Source of the DNA: Bolinopsis microptera | Lineage: Eukaryota; Ctenophora; Tentaculata; Lobata; Bolinopsidae | NCBI RefSeq assembly: GCF_026151205.1 | Contig: NC_087080.1 | Coordinates: 8,211,720 to 8,275,719 of the forward strand | Length of the DNA: 64,000 bases | Direction: 5' to 3' | Shown: one piece after another, positions 33,235 to 44,942 of the stretch | Numbering within the stretch: the first letter of the stretch is position 1 | How the letters are laid out: each line of letters begins with the position of its first letter | The notes under the pieces: model-generated | Seen by the model: the letters and a program-made list of their open reading frames with translations, nothing else | Database searches by the model: none | Told to the model about the DNA's origin: nothing | Made by a program: the position numbers and the translations under genes

Positions 33235-33712
33235 ATTAAACCTAAATAATTAAGATTGTTAATACAGGCACTAATATCATCGAATATTTAAAGAATAGAT
33301 TTTTCAAGAAATTACTGGATTGATATCACATTCAGATGATTGGGAAACTAATAACAGTATTACTTCTAGTCTGCTAGTCTATCAATGAAACCTTACAGAG
33401 TAATCTGTTTCCGTCACAATTGTCGTAATTATTTAAGAACAATTCAAAGTACAATATTGTATTAGCAAGCTTTTTAAATTTTATTCCTGATGCGGTTGAA
33501 TATCATTTTAAAAGTAATACATCCAATCACAAAGAGCTTCTTGAAATTTTATACATCAAATTTATTCAAGTATTGAAATTTGTACATTATATTCCAAATT
33601 TTCCGCTGCAATTTAACTTCAATTAAACTTCACGATCAGAGATATGAAAATATAATTTTAAAACGACAATATATCCATGCAGATCATTAAAAACTTGCAC
33701 ACTCAAAATAAC
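33235..33712. other. Intergenic
   Basis: AT-rich spacer between the DXO-like and UBX genes. ATTTAG and CTGCAG sites at 33215-33245 on the minus strand could be acceptors for an upstream non-coding exon of the DXO-like gene. Confidence 0.35.
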
Positions 33713-35661
33713 TCAATCCTTCTCCTCGACATACAACATTACTCTACTACATCCCAAACAACCTATCAAACTACTCCCATCATTCGGGATAACATCTTTA
33801 GGAAACTGCGTCCATATCACGTGATCACTAAACCGTTTCCCTGACAACCACTGGTACAGATCCCTGCACCGGGACGATCTCCCAACACTTAAATAGTCAC
33901 GTGATCCATCAGGGAGCCGGAATGTTATGCTAATCATACTGGGGTCTATCACAGTAGCTTTGTGTTTATTAGAACTGGGTTTCCGAACGGGACTGATGAT
34001 TTCCCCGTTGACTATTCTGGGTTGTGAGGTTGAGGGTGGTTCTGCTGTGTCACGTGACGAACTGGCTGCTGATGAGGGACCAGGAGTAGGGGACGGTGAT
34101 CTGCTCCTCATCACTTCCTCGTTGGTTGAGAGGGAGCTGCTGGGGTGAGCGCTGCTGGAGTAACCGTTCATTGCGGAGTCTGTGATGTCGTGCAGTATGC
34201 CTCTGGGAGGGGTATATTTTAAAATATTCTGATTTCACTACTGACTTCACAGCTGCACGTGTATGAATATAACTTAGTATTTGATACTGTAACTAAGCTA
34301 TTACACTTAACTTTAAAACAGATTTAATAAATACAACAAACCTAGTTCTGCTGTTACAGGGTCGTTTTGAAGGAGGAGGCGAGCTCATCACTGGGGAGAG
34401 GAGAGCAGAATAGTTATCTGACAAAAACAAGGTCATCTCATTGAGAAACTCCTCCTTTGTGAGAAAGGTCCAATGTCTCATCAGCTCACCTGTCCCTGGA
34501 TCTATAACACCGATAAAGGGAGACGAGAGACAGTTGTAAAACCGGAGAAAGTGTTCACCTTCCATTGAATCTCTGGGGTGGAAGGTGTTGTCAGGTTACT
34601 ATACTGTGAAATTCACATACATTCAAGTTTCAACATGTTAACCATATAAGCTATAATCAATGTGCTCTGCAGCAAAATCGATAATGATGATGTGCATTAA
34701 GGAGATAAAACAAATCAGTGTTGTGACAATTCTTAACCTGTAAATTTGCCAGAAGACAAAATGTTGGTCAATCATGCTTCTAACTTCTGGCTTACTCCAC
34801 AGATCACGATTTAAAACTTGACATTGAAAATCAGTTATGTCCTGAGAAAAAAATATTTTAATTTGAATCGATCATAAACATGAGACAATGTCCACTTTTA
34901 AATATTAAACAAAGTCATGTTCATAATATTATATAAGAACCCTGGTTTTATTTTATTGAAAACAAATATAATAATAAAATGAACCCACCTGTATATTTAC
35001 AAGAAGCCACTTCTTGAGACGTTTGCCCCTCAATTTAGCACTTTCAAGAGTCCCAACAAATGTTATGTCAGAAGGGGGTTTAAATAGAGCAGCCAATCCT
35101 GAGAAGAGTGAAATTCGTGAGACGAATAAATTTAGATAATATTAAATTGGCAAAAATGCTAAAAATAGTCTAAAATTGTGTTTCACATCTGACAATAAGA
35201 GTGAGTCACGTAGCTCATATCATCTATAAAAGTAACTGGTATTGAATATGATACTAATTCATTTATATTCCAATATTAAAGTGGAAATTCCCCAAACGAA
35301 TTAAGAACCCACCGTTTAGTTTTCTTTTAGCAAGTGGGTTTGCATAGAGTGCCGTTGAGAAATCTCTCTGACCAGGAGCTGCATCAAATGCATTGGCAGG
35401 TTGCTTACTAACTCTACCAACACGCACATGTTCCTCAACTAATCTGTCTGTCCTGGATGGTATAGGAGCACGAACTTCCTCCTCTTCGAGCAGAGAACTG
35501 CTACCTCCATTTGCACTGGAACCATTGGAATGTGGTTGCTGATCAACAAAACATTCCACAGCCAAACTTACATTGTTGTCACATATTGAGAGGTATTTTA
35601 TAGCATCTTCAACAGAGCTGCCTGTCACGCCCACAAATTGCTTTATAGCATCGTCAGACAT
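33713..35661 (-). CDS. UBXN7-like UBA/UAS/UBX protein, paralogue b
   Basis: Five coding exons 5' to 3': 35313-35661, 34989-35098, 34738-34841, 34342-34572, 33713-34202. All are GT-AG and the frame closes at 427 residues. UBA-like domain at the N-terminus (SDDAIKQFVGVTGSSVEDAI), linker with the VRAPIPS motif, UAS domain (FVGTLESAKLRG, KWLLVNIQ, NRDLW, FVFWQIYR, EGEHFLRFYN, GVIDPGTGELMRHW), a Ser/Pro-rich linker, and a C-terminal UBX domain (ITFRLPDGSRDYLSV to VMLYVEEKD). Role as for paralogue a: adaptor between ubiquitin conjugates and p97/VCP. One intron (between 35313 and 35098) is absent from paralogue a, while the 104-bp exon is the same length in both, showing common descent. Confidence 0.9.
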
Positions 35662-36717
35662 AGGTAGTCTCTTTACTTCCTATTTATGAGATTTGGTGAG
35701 GATTATGATAATTTTGCTTCACTTAAGGAAAATATACATTTTGCATAATCTGAAACACACCAACACCTGAAACATGTAATTTTACAGTAAATAATAAATT
35801 GAAATAAAAGGTTTAAAATAAAGCCATTTTTGAAAATCATAAAGTAACATGTGAATCGGGGTTTCGTTTTTGGGAACGGAAATTGGTATTAAAAAAGGTG
35901 GATAGGCTGAAATCATATAAGGGGATATTTTTGATAATATCATGATTACATTGAATAATTTAATAGTTACATTTTTTGAAGTTCGGAACCTGTGATTGAG
36001 TTTAAATGATGGGTCCTGCCAACAGATCAAGAATATTTTTAGGATAACCCTTCAGTACATCAATATTATGAAATAGTACTGCAAACATAGTATTATATTA
36101 TAGTATACTATGCTGTTTTACATTAAATTGTACATCATTTTGAACCCTGTAAATATCACTTGTTACTAATAATCAGGCACATAGCCAGGGGGGCCAGGGG
36201 GCTGCAGCCCCCTAGTTCCCATGGTCGCCTGGTAACTGGTAACCATTCAATGTGGCAAGTACTGAGTTTTAATACTGTTAATACAAGTACTGTTTCAATA
36301 CTTTCAACATTACTATATAACAAATAATTTGAGGAGGTTCTCTCAAGATGATTTTTATATCGAAGATTTCAAGAGCCTAAACTGTGTGATTCGCCTCTCC
36401 AAACAAATCTAAAGTACTGAGTTCGGTAGGGACTGGTAAGACATTTTGGCATTTGCTTAGTGCTTAATTTCGAGCGAAAAATTAAAGAGCAGTAGTACGT
36501 ATATGTTAAGATCAGTTTGATACCTGTTTGAGCTCTATTATTACGCGCGCGTGCCCAGTGTACAGCTCACCGTGTTGCGTTGTCCACTGGACATGGATGT
36601 CGCATACATGACCCTCAAATCTAAAAGTAGGTTGAGGGCACCACAGCGGGCCTAGCGCGGGCCTAGCGCTGCCCTCTGTCGACATACATACATACATTTC
36701 AATGTTCTCTTTGTTTT
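35662..36717. other. Intergenic with transposon-end-like hairpin
   Basis: AT-rich, no gene. At about 36188-36215 GCCAGGGGGGCCAGGGGGCT is followed by GCAGCCCCCTAG, a strong GC hairpin of the kind seen at transposon ends. No partner end was found. Confidence 0.35.
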
Positions 36718-38523
36718 TGATTGAAATAAATTTTCGTGCACATACAGAATGAATGGTTAATAATTTAATATATATGTAGACCAAGGTCTGTGCACGGGAT
36801 GCTTCCTGGAAGAATCCAGTTCTTTTAGCGGGGCACCTAAAGCCAAATTGAGATATAATAATCATATTCCTAGAGAAATATTCAGAAATCGAATACCAAT
36901 CAAATAATATGATATATAGGAGTAGTAACCATATTTACTATGCAAAATGCCCCAACCACATAGTGTAAATTTATATAGAATTCAAATTCCATATCATCAT
37001 TAAACCTCAATAGTCAATATAATAGCCCAAGCAAAATTAAATAACTTCTTATATACCTTACTGTCATACTACAAATTAATTAAACATTTGAAATCTGTTA
37101 ACCAGAGAATAAATTTCTAAACCTAATGCAAGTGAAATAATTTAGATGCAATAATGAATGCCTAATGTGAGTATCATCTGTCAATGTCCTTGTAAAAAAG
37201 TCTGTAAAAGAGATATGAGTAACTAATATAGAAGAAAAAACAGGAAGTTGTCGTCTGTTGAAAAATAAATAAAATATCTAGAATATAAATTAGAATATAA
37301 AATAACATTCAGTCAATGTGTCGTCAATAAACTGTACAATTATCAAATGTTAAAACTGGGTGATACAGTCACCAAAAATAAATACTAAGTATAATAAGTA
37401 AATAAATTAAATGTGGTCTATAAAACTACCACTAGGTATAATAGGTCAATAAATTAAAAGTGGTTTATGAAACTACCACTGTGCGAACCCTTCCTCCAGT
37501 TAAAACATGTCAGTCATGTGCAAAATCAATCAAAATGGTAAGGTGGTAAAAAAAGGGAAAATCCTTTCGATACATCAATTATATATGCCTCAGATTTAAA
37601 AGAATTAGAAGATACTTAGTTATCGTCGACTAAGATTGCAGTGTAAAATTTGTCATATGAATTGTCGACGGTATAATTAGGGTCTGTTGTTATAGATGAG
37701 AGTAGCTGTTTCTTATACGAATCACTTAAGCTTTTAACATCGGGCAGATTTCGTAGATCTGTTGGAACATTATTCCAACATTTTGCCCCCAAGTATTGAA
37801 AGTTTTTATGTGATGTTGATCTATTAACATATAGGTTGCAGCTTTCGCCGCTGCTACTACCTCCTGATATGTAACTAAATTTGTTCATAAAGTTTGTAGG
37901 ACAATTGTCATGGATGATTCTAAACATATAATTTGACAGATGGAGTTGTCGTCTAAGATGGAGTGGTAACCATTTCATGTCTCTATAAACATTAAGGCTG
38001 CTCTCTGTTTGTGGAACGTTGAGAGCTATTTTGGCTACCTTTTTGTACAGAGTGTCAAGTTCAGCAAGTTTTGTCTTGCCAGCTCTACAATAGATCGTGT
38101 CTAAATAATCGAATTGTGGCAACATGAGTGCATTGGCAAACATTTTCCTATATTTAATAGGTAGCAGTGCTTTACTTCTATACATGGCACCAATTCTCTT
38201 CATGACCTTCTTAATAATATAATCTACATGGCTTTTGAAGTTTAATTTACTATCTAGAATGAGGCCAAGATATTTTGTCTCTTTGCACTCCTTGATTGTG
38301 AAAGTTACCTCATTACATTCAATGGTTAATTCATCATATTGATCAACAGAATCAAACAATAGGAATTCAGTCTTCGTTTCATTGAGTGATAATTTATTTA
38401 CACTGAGCCATTTAAAGATTGTCATAAGTTCTATTTTCATGTTTATAAATGTGCTTCTGCAGGTTTGATCAAAGAATAGTGCACCATCATCTGCAAATAG
38501 AAAGGGCTTAGATAGGTTACAGG
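36718..38523 (-). mobile_element. 5'-truncated LINE copy 1
   Basis: Reverse-oriented copy of the 3' part of the LINE at 48313-52194, starting just upstream of the RT active-site segment (FLFADDGALFF) and continuing through the frame end (stop at 37616) and the entire 3' UTR. Nearly identical to the long copy, so a recent insertion. Its 5' break point abuts a fragment of a different LINE at 38524. Confidence 0.95.
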
Positions 38524-38745
38524 TTCACCATATCTCATAGGAAAGACAATATGTTAATCACACCTTCTCCAACTAAACAATTCATCTATAAATCAGCGTG
38601 GCTGTGGAATGAGTTTTGTAAAATTGGCTCATTTAATTTTAATTCCTCTTGTTCTTCTGTTAAGAATAAATTACAAAAGTCATTGATGAATGCCCAAAAC
38701 AGGTATGGTGCTGAATGGAATGACAAAAATTTCACTGAATTCTAA
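38524..38745 (+). mobile_element. C-terminal fragment of another LINE
   Basis: The open frame reads TISHRKDNMLITPSPTKQFI then YKSAWLWNEF and ends in a stop at 38745. The order (basic stretch, F-Y-K/G-A-x-x-W-N, terminal Asn-rich helix) is what I know from the C-terminal tail of LINE reverse transcriptases. It differs from the LINE family of copies 1-3. Confidence 0.5.
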
Positions 38746-39089
38746 GTTAAACACAATATAATCCAGGTATCGGCAGGCGCTGACGCCAAACGACATTATC
38801 ATGCATATACTTCTTTATTTTCAGCAGCTAGTATGTTAGCGCGCATAACAAGGCGCGTTAGCATTTTGCCGCCATTCTAGGTTTCACTGATTTCACAATA
38901 CACAATATGTCCAATTTGATTCTAATTGCTGCTCCTAATCTGATAATTCTAATGACAGTGACTGCTCCCTATTAACCAACCGACCAACATTTTCGGTCGA
39001 ACCCTAAAATTACTAATACCAAATTTAAACCCCACATATGCGTGTATAGTCTCCAAATCTTCTCTCTGCTCTCGGACTTAGTTCTTTTG

Positions 39090-40733
39090 TTGTTTGATTC
39101 TGTTGATCAACATGATGAATTAACCATTGAATGTAATGAGGTAACTTTCACAATCAAGGAGTGCAAAGAGACAAAATATCTTGGCCTCATTCTAGATAGT
39201 AAATTAAACTTCAAAAGCCATGTAGATTATATTATTAAGAAGGTCATGAAGAGAATTGGTGCCATGTATAGAAGTAAAGCACTGCTACCCATTAAATATA
39301 GGAAAATGTTTGCCAATGCACTCATGTTGCCACAATTCGATTATTTAGACACGATCTATTGTAGAGCTGGCAAGACAAAACTTGCTGAACTTGACACTCT
39401 GTACAAAAAGGTAGCCAAAATAGCTCTCAACGTTCCACAAACAGAGAGCAGCCTTAATGTTTATAGAGACATGAAATGGTTACCACTCCATCTTAGACGG
39501 CAACTCCATCTGTCAAATTATATGTTTAGAATCATCCATGACAATTGTCCTACAAACTTTATGAACAAATTTAGTTACATATCAGGAGGTAGTAGGAGCG
39601 GCGAAAGCTGCAACCTATATGTTAATAGATCAACATCACATAAAAACTTTCAATACTTGGGGGCAAAATGTTGGAATAATGTTCCAACAGATCTACGAAA
39701 TCTGCCCGATGTTAAAAGCTTTAGTGATTCGTATAAGAAACAGCTACTCTCATCTATAACAACAGACCCTAATTATACCGTCGACAATTCATATGACAAA
39801 TTTTACACTGCAATCATAGTCGACGATAACTAAGTATCTTCTAATTCTTTTAAATCTGAGGCATATATAATTGATGTATCGAAAGAATTTTCCTTTTTTT
39901 ACCACCTTACCATTTTGATTGATTTTGCACATGACTGACATGTTTTAACTGGAAAAAGGGTTCGCACAGTGGTAGTTTTATAAACCACTTTTAATTTATT
40001 GACCTATTATACCTAGTGGTAGTTTTATAGACCACATTTAATTTATTTACTTATTATACTTAGTATTTATTTTTGGTGACTGTATCACCCAGTTTTAACA
40101 TTTGATAATTGTACATTTTATTGACGACACATTGACTGAATGTTATTTTATATTCTAATTTATATTCTAGATATTTTATTTATTTTTCAACAGACGACAA
40201 CTTCCTGTTTTTTCTTCTATATAAGTTACTCATATCTCTTTTACAGACTTTTTTACAAGGACATTGACAGATGATACTCACATTAGGCATTCATTATTGC
40301 ATCTAAATTATTTCACTTGCATTAGGTTTAGAAATTTATTCTCTGGTTAACAGATTTCAAATGTTTAATTAATTTGTAGTATGACAGTAAGGTATATAAG
40401 AAGTTATTTAATTTTGCCTGGGCTATTATATTGACTATTGAGGTTTAATGATGATATGGAATTTGAATTCTATATAAATTTACACTATGTGGTTGGGGCA
40501 TTTTGCATAGTAAATATGGTTACTACTCCTATATATCATATTATTTGATTGGTATTCGATTTCTGATTATTTCTCTAGGAATATGATTATTATATCTCAA
40601 TTTGGCTTTAGGTAGGGTGCCCCGCTAAAAGAACTGGATTCTTCCAGGAAGCATCCCGTGCACAGACCTTGGTCTACATATATATTAAATTATTAACCAT
40701 TCATTCTGTATGTGCACGAAAATTTATTTCAAT
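39090..40733 (+). mobile_element. 5'-truncated LINE copy 2
   Basis: Plus-oriented copy of the same LINE, beginning at LLFDSVDQHDELTIECNEV in the region after the RT core and running through the stop (39833) to the common 3' end ATTTATTTCAAT. Nearly identical to copies 1 and 3. Copies 1 and 2 face away from a 566-bp spacer, 3' ends outward, and make an inverted pair of about 1.65 kb. Confidence 0.95.
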
Positions 40734-41117
40734 TAGAACTGTTTGTATACTTTAACAAATAGTGATTTTAACTTTGAGATAAACTGATAGATTATTATAT
40801 TTTTGTACCAATGTTCACCTAACTTAACGTCTCTCACTGACACCATCACCCGGCAACCAATTTTAAAGTATAATTTATTAACGATCTGACTACAGACTGG
40901 CGGTCAACGTTCCCCGTATAGTAGCTCAACGGAGAGGGTAATCAGGGCACGTGTTAATGAAAAATGTACGTGTCCTTCCACAATCCCCTCTGTTGGGTCA
41001 CACGTTATTGGGAACTGAGATCGCTATCGTGTAACTAGAAGCAGTATATGCAAAGTAACTTAGGTGACAGGTGATAGGCAATATGAAATTACACATCTTA
41101 CTTTAACTTTATCCCGT
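40734..41117. other. No gene seen
   Basis: Short non-coding stretch between LINE copy 2 and a mini-element A. Its last 8 bases are the left target duplication of that element. Confidence 0.4.
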
Positions 41118-41210
41118 TTAACGGGTGATACTCGTAAAATATCTGTTCCATATATTGGACCGTCGACGAGTCCAACTCGGCGCGCGTCCTGGTAGGTTGT
41201 AAACCTACAA
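41118..41210 (+). mobile_element. Mini-element A, copy 4
   Basis: 93-bp copy, TTAACGGGTG...AAACCTACAA, with the 8-bp duplication TATCCCGT at 41110-41117 and 41211-41218. Confidence 0.9.
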
Positions 41211-41218
41211 TATCCCGT

Positions 41219-42375
41219 CACCCATGGACTTATCAATTAACGGCTGGTGGTGGTGTCATCGTTTGTCGTACTCAAAACGTTTCGCGGTTGCGAATGCCGG
41301 CCCATCGAGGAAAATCTTTTTACTTTGTATTTTAACCATTATAAAGTGTGATTAGTCGGATATGGTACTGAGTTCAAACAGTCCCCGAAACGAAAAAGCA
41401 AACATTTGATTTTTGTTTCGGCGACTGAATCGTTGATGGGCCGGCAAATATTTGTTGTCGAGTAGTGTTGAATACTCATATTAACATGATTATTGATTTA
41501 ATTTAGGAATTGTATATAAATATCTTTGACCAAGTTTAATTGTTAATGAGAATGCACCCCAGCACTGGGCGCGCGCGGCGGCTTTGATGTTAGCGGCTAC
41601 AAGCTTGAAGCTAGGCAGCTGCAGAAAAAATGCCGTGCGCGTTCAGCGTAGGGCTTTTCGTTTTTGATTTTACAAATGACAAAGCAACTTTTAATGATTA
41701 TTAATGGAATTATCGGATATTTATAATTCAATATGTATTGATTCTTCTGTGGAAAATAAAAATTGTATTTTACTTAAAATTGTATTTTACTTACATATGT
41801 TAAGATCAGATCAGATCACATGATTGTTCTGTGGCACTAACCGATCCTTCTGAAACCTAATGGTAACCTGTAATGAGGACCTGTAATGAGGAATCATAGT
41901 GACGTTATTCGAGTGGCAGTAGGAAAGATGCAGTGGGATACATAAGGAAGCGCCTTTGTTTCGAAATCTTAAGAACGACGGTAATTTCTCTCCGGGGAGA
42001 CAGAGGGACGAGACAGAATTTTGTCAATATAGACAGTTTAGATTTGAACTTGGAGCCGCAAGGCCAAGGGTGATTTTCAAAATATTGAGTTTCTGAAGGG
42101 TTATTTTTATATAAGGTCATTGTGACATCATTTGTATACTGTTTGAAAAATGTTTTATATAAAAATAAAAATTTCGTTTTTTTATAATAAATGATGCAAA
42201 ACAATAAATATAATACCCAATGTATGTATACAAATCAAAGAAGCGACGCGTTCCAACTTCAGTCAGATATGGAACACTGAGAACAACAGGAAATAATGTT
42301 TTACAATACCATTAAGATGAAGTTTGTCTATATGAGTAGTATTATAACTCAATATGGATTATGGACCTGTGACAG
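41219..42375. other. No gene seen
   Basis: Non-coding. GCCGGCCCATCGAGG (about 41297) and its near-complement GATGGGCCGGCAAA (about 41433) form an imperfect inverted pair, perhaps an old MITE. A 99-codon antisense frame at 41905-42204 is not recognisable. Confidence 0.35.
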
Positions 42376-42428
42376 GCTTTTTTATTCAGCCTGCGACAGG
42401 TCACCTGTCGCAGGCTGAATAAAAAAGC
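42376..42428. repeat. Perfect 53-bp palindrome
   Basis: Two 26-base arms, GCTTTTTTATTCAGCCTGCG plus ACAGGT and the exact complement, separated by a single C. Confidence 0.9.
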
Positions 42429-42469
42429 TGCCACAATTCAGATGCCACACAGTTTCAATATTGAGGCTG

Positions 42470-42974
42470 CACACGTCATGGAACCCACGAAAGAAATCAG
42501 ATCGTACTTCGGATATGTAAAGGTTGCTCAACAGAGGACAGGGACGTGCTCGAAAATTTCGCTGAAATGCCATTCTTCGACCCCATCATCGAAAATGAAG
42601 TACATGTCCTCTGGAACTGCTCTCTGTATAAAAATTACCAACACTGCTCGCGCTTTAGTCAGAGAGCCATAACCTGTCTTTTCGTTGTCATACGTTGTAT
42701 GACCCGCCGCGCACGAGTGTCCGGCTCCCCCTGTATCGTAAAAACTCCTGTAACGATACAGGATATGATTTCTAAAAGTATTACAAATGATTGCTTTTTT
42801 TGGAATAATTCTAATAAAGTTTTAGTACCCACCGCGAGCTGTTTACTCAGAATGCGCGAACGCGTCCACATAAAAAAATTTGGCGCCCTACAAACTTCGG
42901 TAGAACTTGATTTGCAACTGAACGCTCGTAGTTTACTGCGCGCGCAGCTTTTGCCGTGTGAAGTTCAACATTAA
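42470..42974 (+). mobile_element. Possible degraded retroelement C-terminus
   Basis: A plus-strand open frame at 42546-42974 contains ENEVHVLWNCSLYKNYQ, like the Cys-containing segment (E-x-E-x-H-x-L-x-x-C-x-x-Y) at the end of many reverse transcriptase proteins in invertebrate repeats. The rest is not recognisable. Weak. Confidence 0.25.
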
Positions 42975-44247
42975 ACATATATAACTATTGTTAACATTCA
43001 TACTTGATACTGCATTTAATCTTTAATTCTTGATGGAATTTACGATGTACAATTGTTGGCTTTTATATGACTATGCCCAATGCCGTTTACATTATAGTGC
43101 ATATTATAAGTAATACGACCCTAACATCTTATTTACAATTTAAAACATGTTACGTTGTAAATCAATGTTTGTATGTACATCACTATTTGTTCCGTATTGA
43201 AGTTGATTCATTTGGTTGCTTTTATTTTTCTTTGAAGATATAAAAACCTTTTGCAGTGTAATTTACTAAACAAAAAGACTGTTTATATGAATTATTCATT
43301 CATCATTATTATTTTGTAATTTTATCGCGCGCGTCTTTATACATTATATGTGATCATGATATGTTTAATGTTGTAAGTATTAGTTATTGATAATTTTTAT
43401 TAAAGCTCAAAATATTGATTGAAATGATAATATCACAAGTAACTTCCAAAAATCTATTTGCAATCACAAAGTTTCATTAAGTCAGTAGCCCAAAATCATA
43501 ATATGTAAGGATAAATTTATACTTCTTTATACTTGTTTAAAAATGTATGGACATTTCCATACATTTTTTGATAAAAATTGTTTCAGCATGTTGTTCATAA
43601 CGTTTTTTTGTCCAAGAAAAACATCCTTTTGTAATTTTGTTTTCCATTATTCAAGTAAAAAATAATTTATTTTGGATCATTAGAGCACGCACTACGCCGC
43701 GCGTTTATAACTTTACGAGAAAGATATTTAATTTAGTCAAAATATTGGTTGCGCGTCTATACTCGCACGTGTTGCGTACTGCATACTGCTAATGATTGAG
43801 ATTTGTTTCGTTTGTCGACTCACCAGCATTGTATTCTACAGCTTGGAGTTTGGATAACTCCACCGAACTTGGTTTTTATTGTTGGATATTTGTGCATTGT
43901 ATTGACATGACGAAATATTTTTATTAGGGTAATAAGTCGACTCTGCCTTTATGGGGGCTTCTAACTAAATGCCTGATACCCATTTCTAAGCCTGGTTTAA
44001 ATTGGTAATACTAATAACGTAGCACACGTTCCTAGATTTTGAATGACATTTTACTACAGTTCTTAGGTTTGGGATGGAATGAAAGTCTGCACTCTCCAGA
44101 TTATTTCATTTGTGCCTGATTTTTGTGTAAAATCAAGCTCTGTTTAGGCTTGTTTTGTTGTTAGCAGTATTCTTCGAAATTCACTTCTAAATGTGATGCA
44201 ATTGGCGGAGTGAATAGGTGTTGAGTATCACGAACATTCTTATTTTT
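42975..44247. other. No gene seen
   Basis: AT-rich non-coding sequence with no recognised repeat. Confidence 0.4.
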
Positions 44248-44942
44248 CTCACATTCCATATCTGAACAATGTTGTTTTACAATAACCAATCGCTAAGGCT
44301 GCCCCCGCTTTTATATTGATTAAGTAGTCTGCCAAAATGTTTCAAATATGAATTACCAGTTTTAAACATATATTACAAACATCCCAATTTCTAGCTGGAA
44401 CAGAATGACTCTTGGAACAAGTAGATTTCCTGACAGATGTTATTGAATTCTGAACTAACATCCGATGATCGTGGTAAAAAATAGGTAAGCACTTTTTTAA
44501 AGATTATGTTTTTTGTTATAATACGTACAATACCTTAAGAACGACGAATTTAGTCTACAATAAATTTAGTCAAACTTTTCGTGAGACTAAATTTCTCACA
44601 TTCCATATCTGAATAATGTTGTTTTACAATAACCAATCGCTAAGGCTGCCCCCGCTTTTATATTGATTAAGTAGTCTGCCAAAATGTTTCTAATATGAAT
44701 TACCAGTTTTAAACATATATTACAAACATCCCAATTTCTAGCTGGAACAGAATGACTCTTGGAACAAGTAGATTTCCTGACAGATGTTATTGAATTCTGA
44801 ACTAACATCCGATGATCGTGGTAAAAAATAGGTAAGCACTTTTTTAAAGATTACGTTTTTTGTTATGATACGTACAATACCTTAAGAACGACGAATTTAG
44901 TCTACAATAAATTTAGTCAAACTTTTCGTGAGACTAAATTTT
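44248..44942. repeat. 347-bp tandem duplication
   Basis: Two adjacent copies (44248-44594 and 44595-44942), almost identical. Their 3' parts (ACGAATTTAGTCTACAATAA) resemble 53700-53800, where an AATTTAGTCAAACTGTTGAC block occurs, so the unit probably derives from a dispersed element. A 70-codon antisense frame in the second copy is not recognised. Confidence 0.9.

Noticed and set aside
42546-42974. 142-codon frame as a host gene
   Set aside because: The only familiar piece (ENEVHVLWNCSLY) looks like retroelement debris, and no exon structure is visible.
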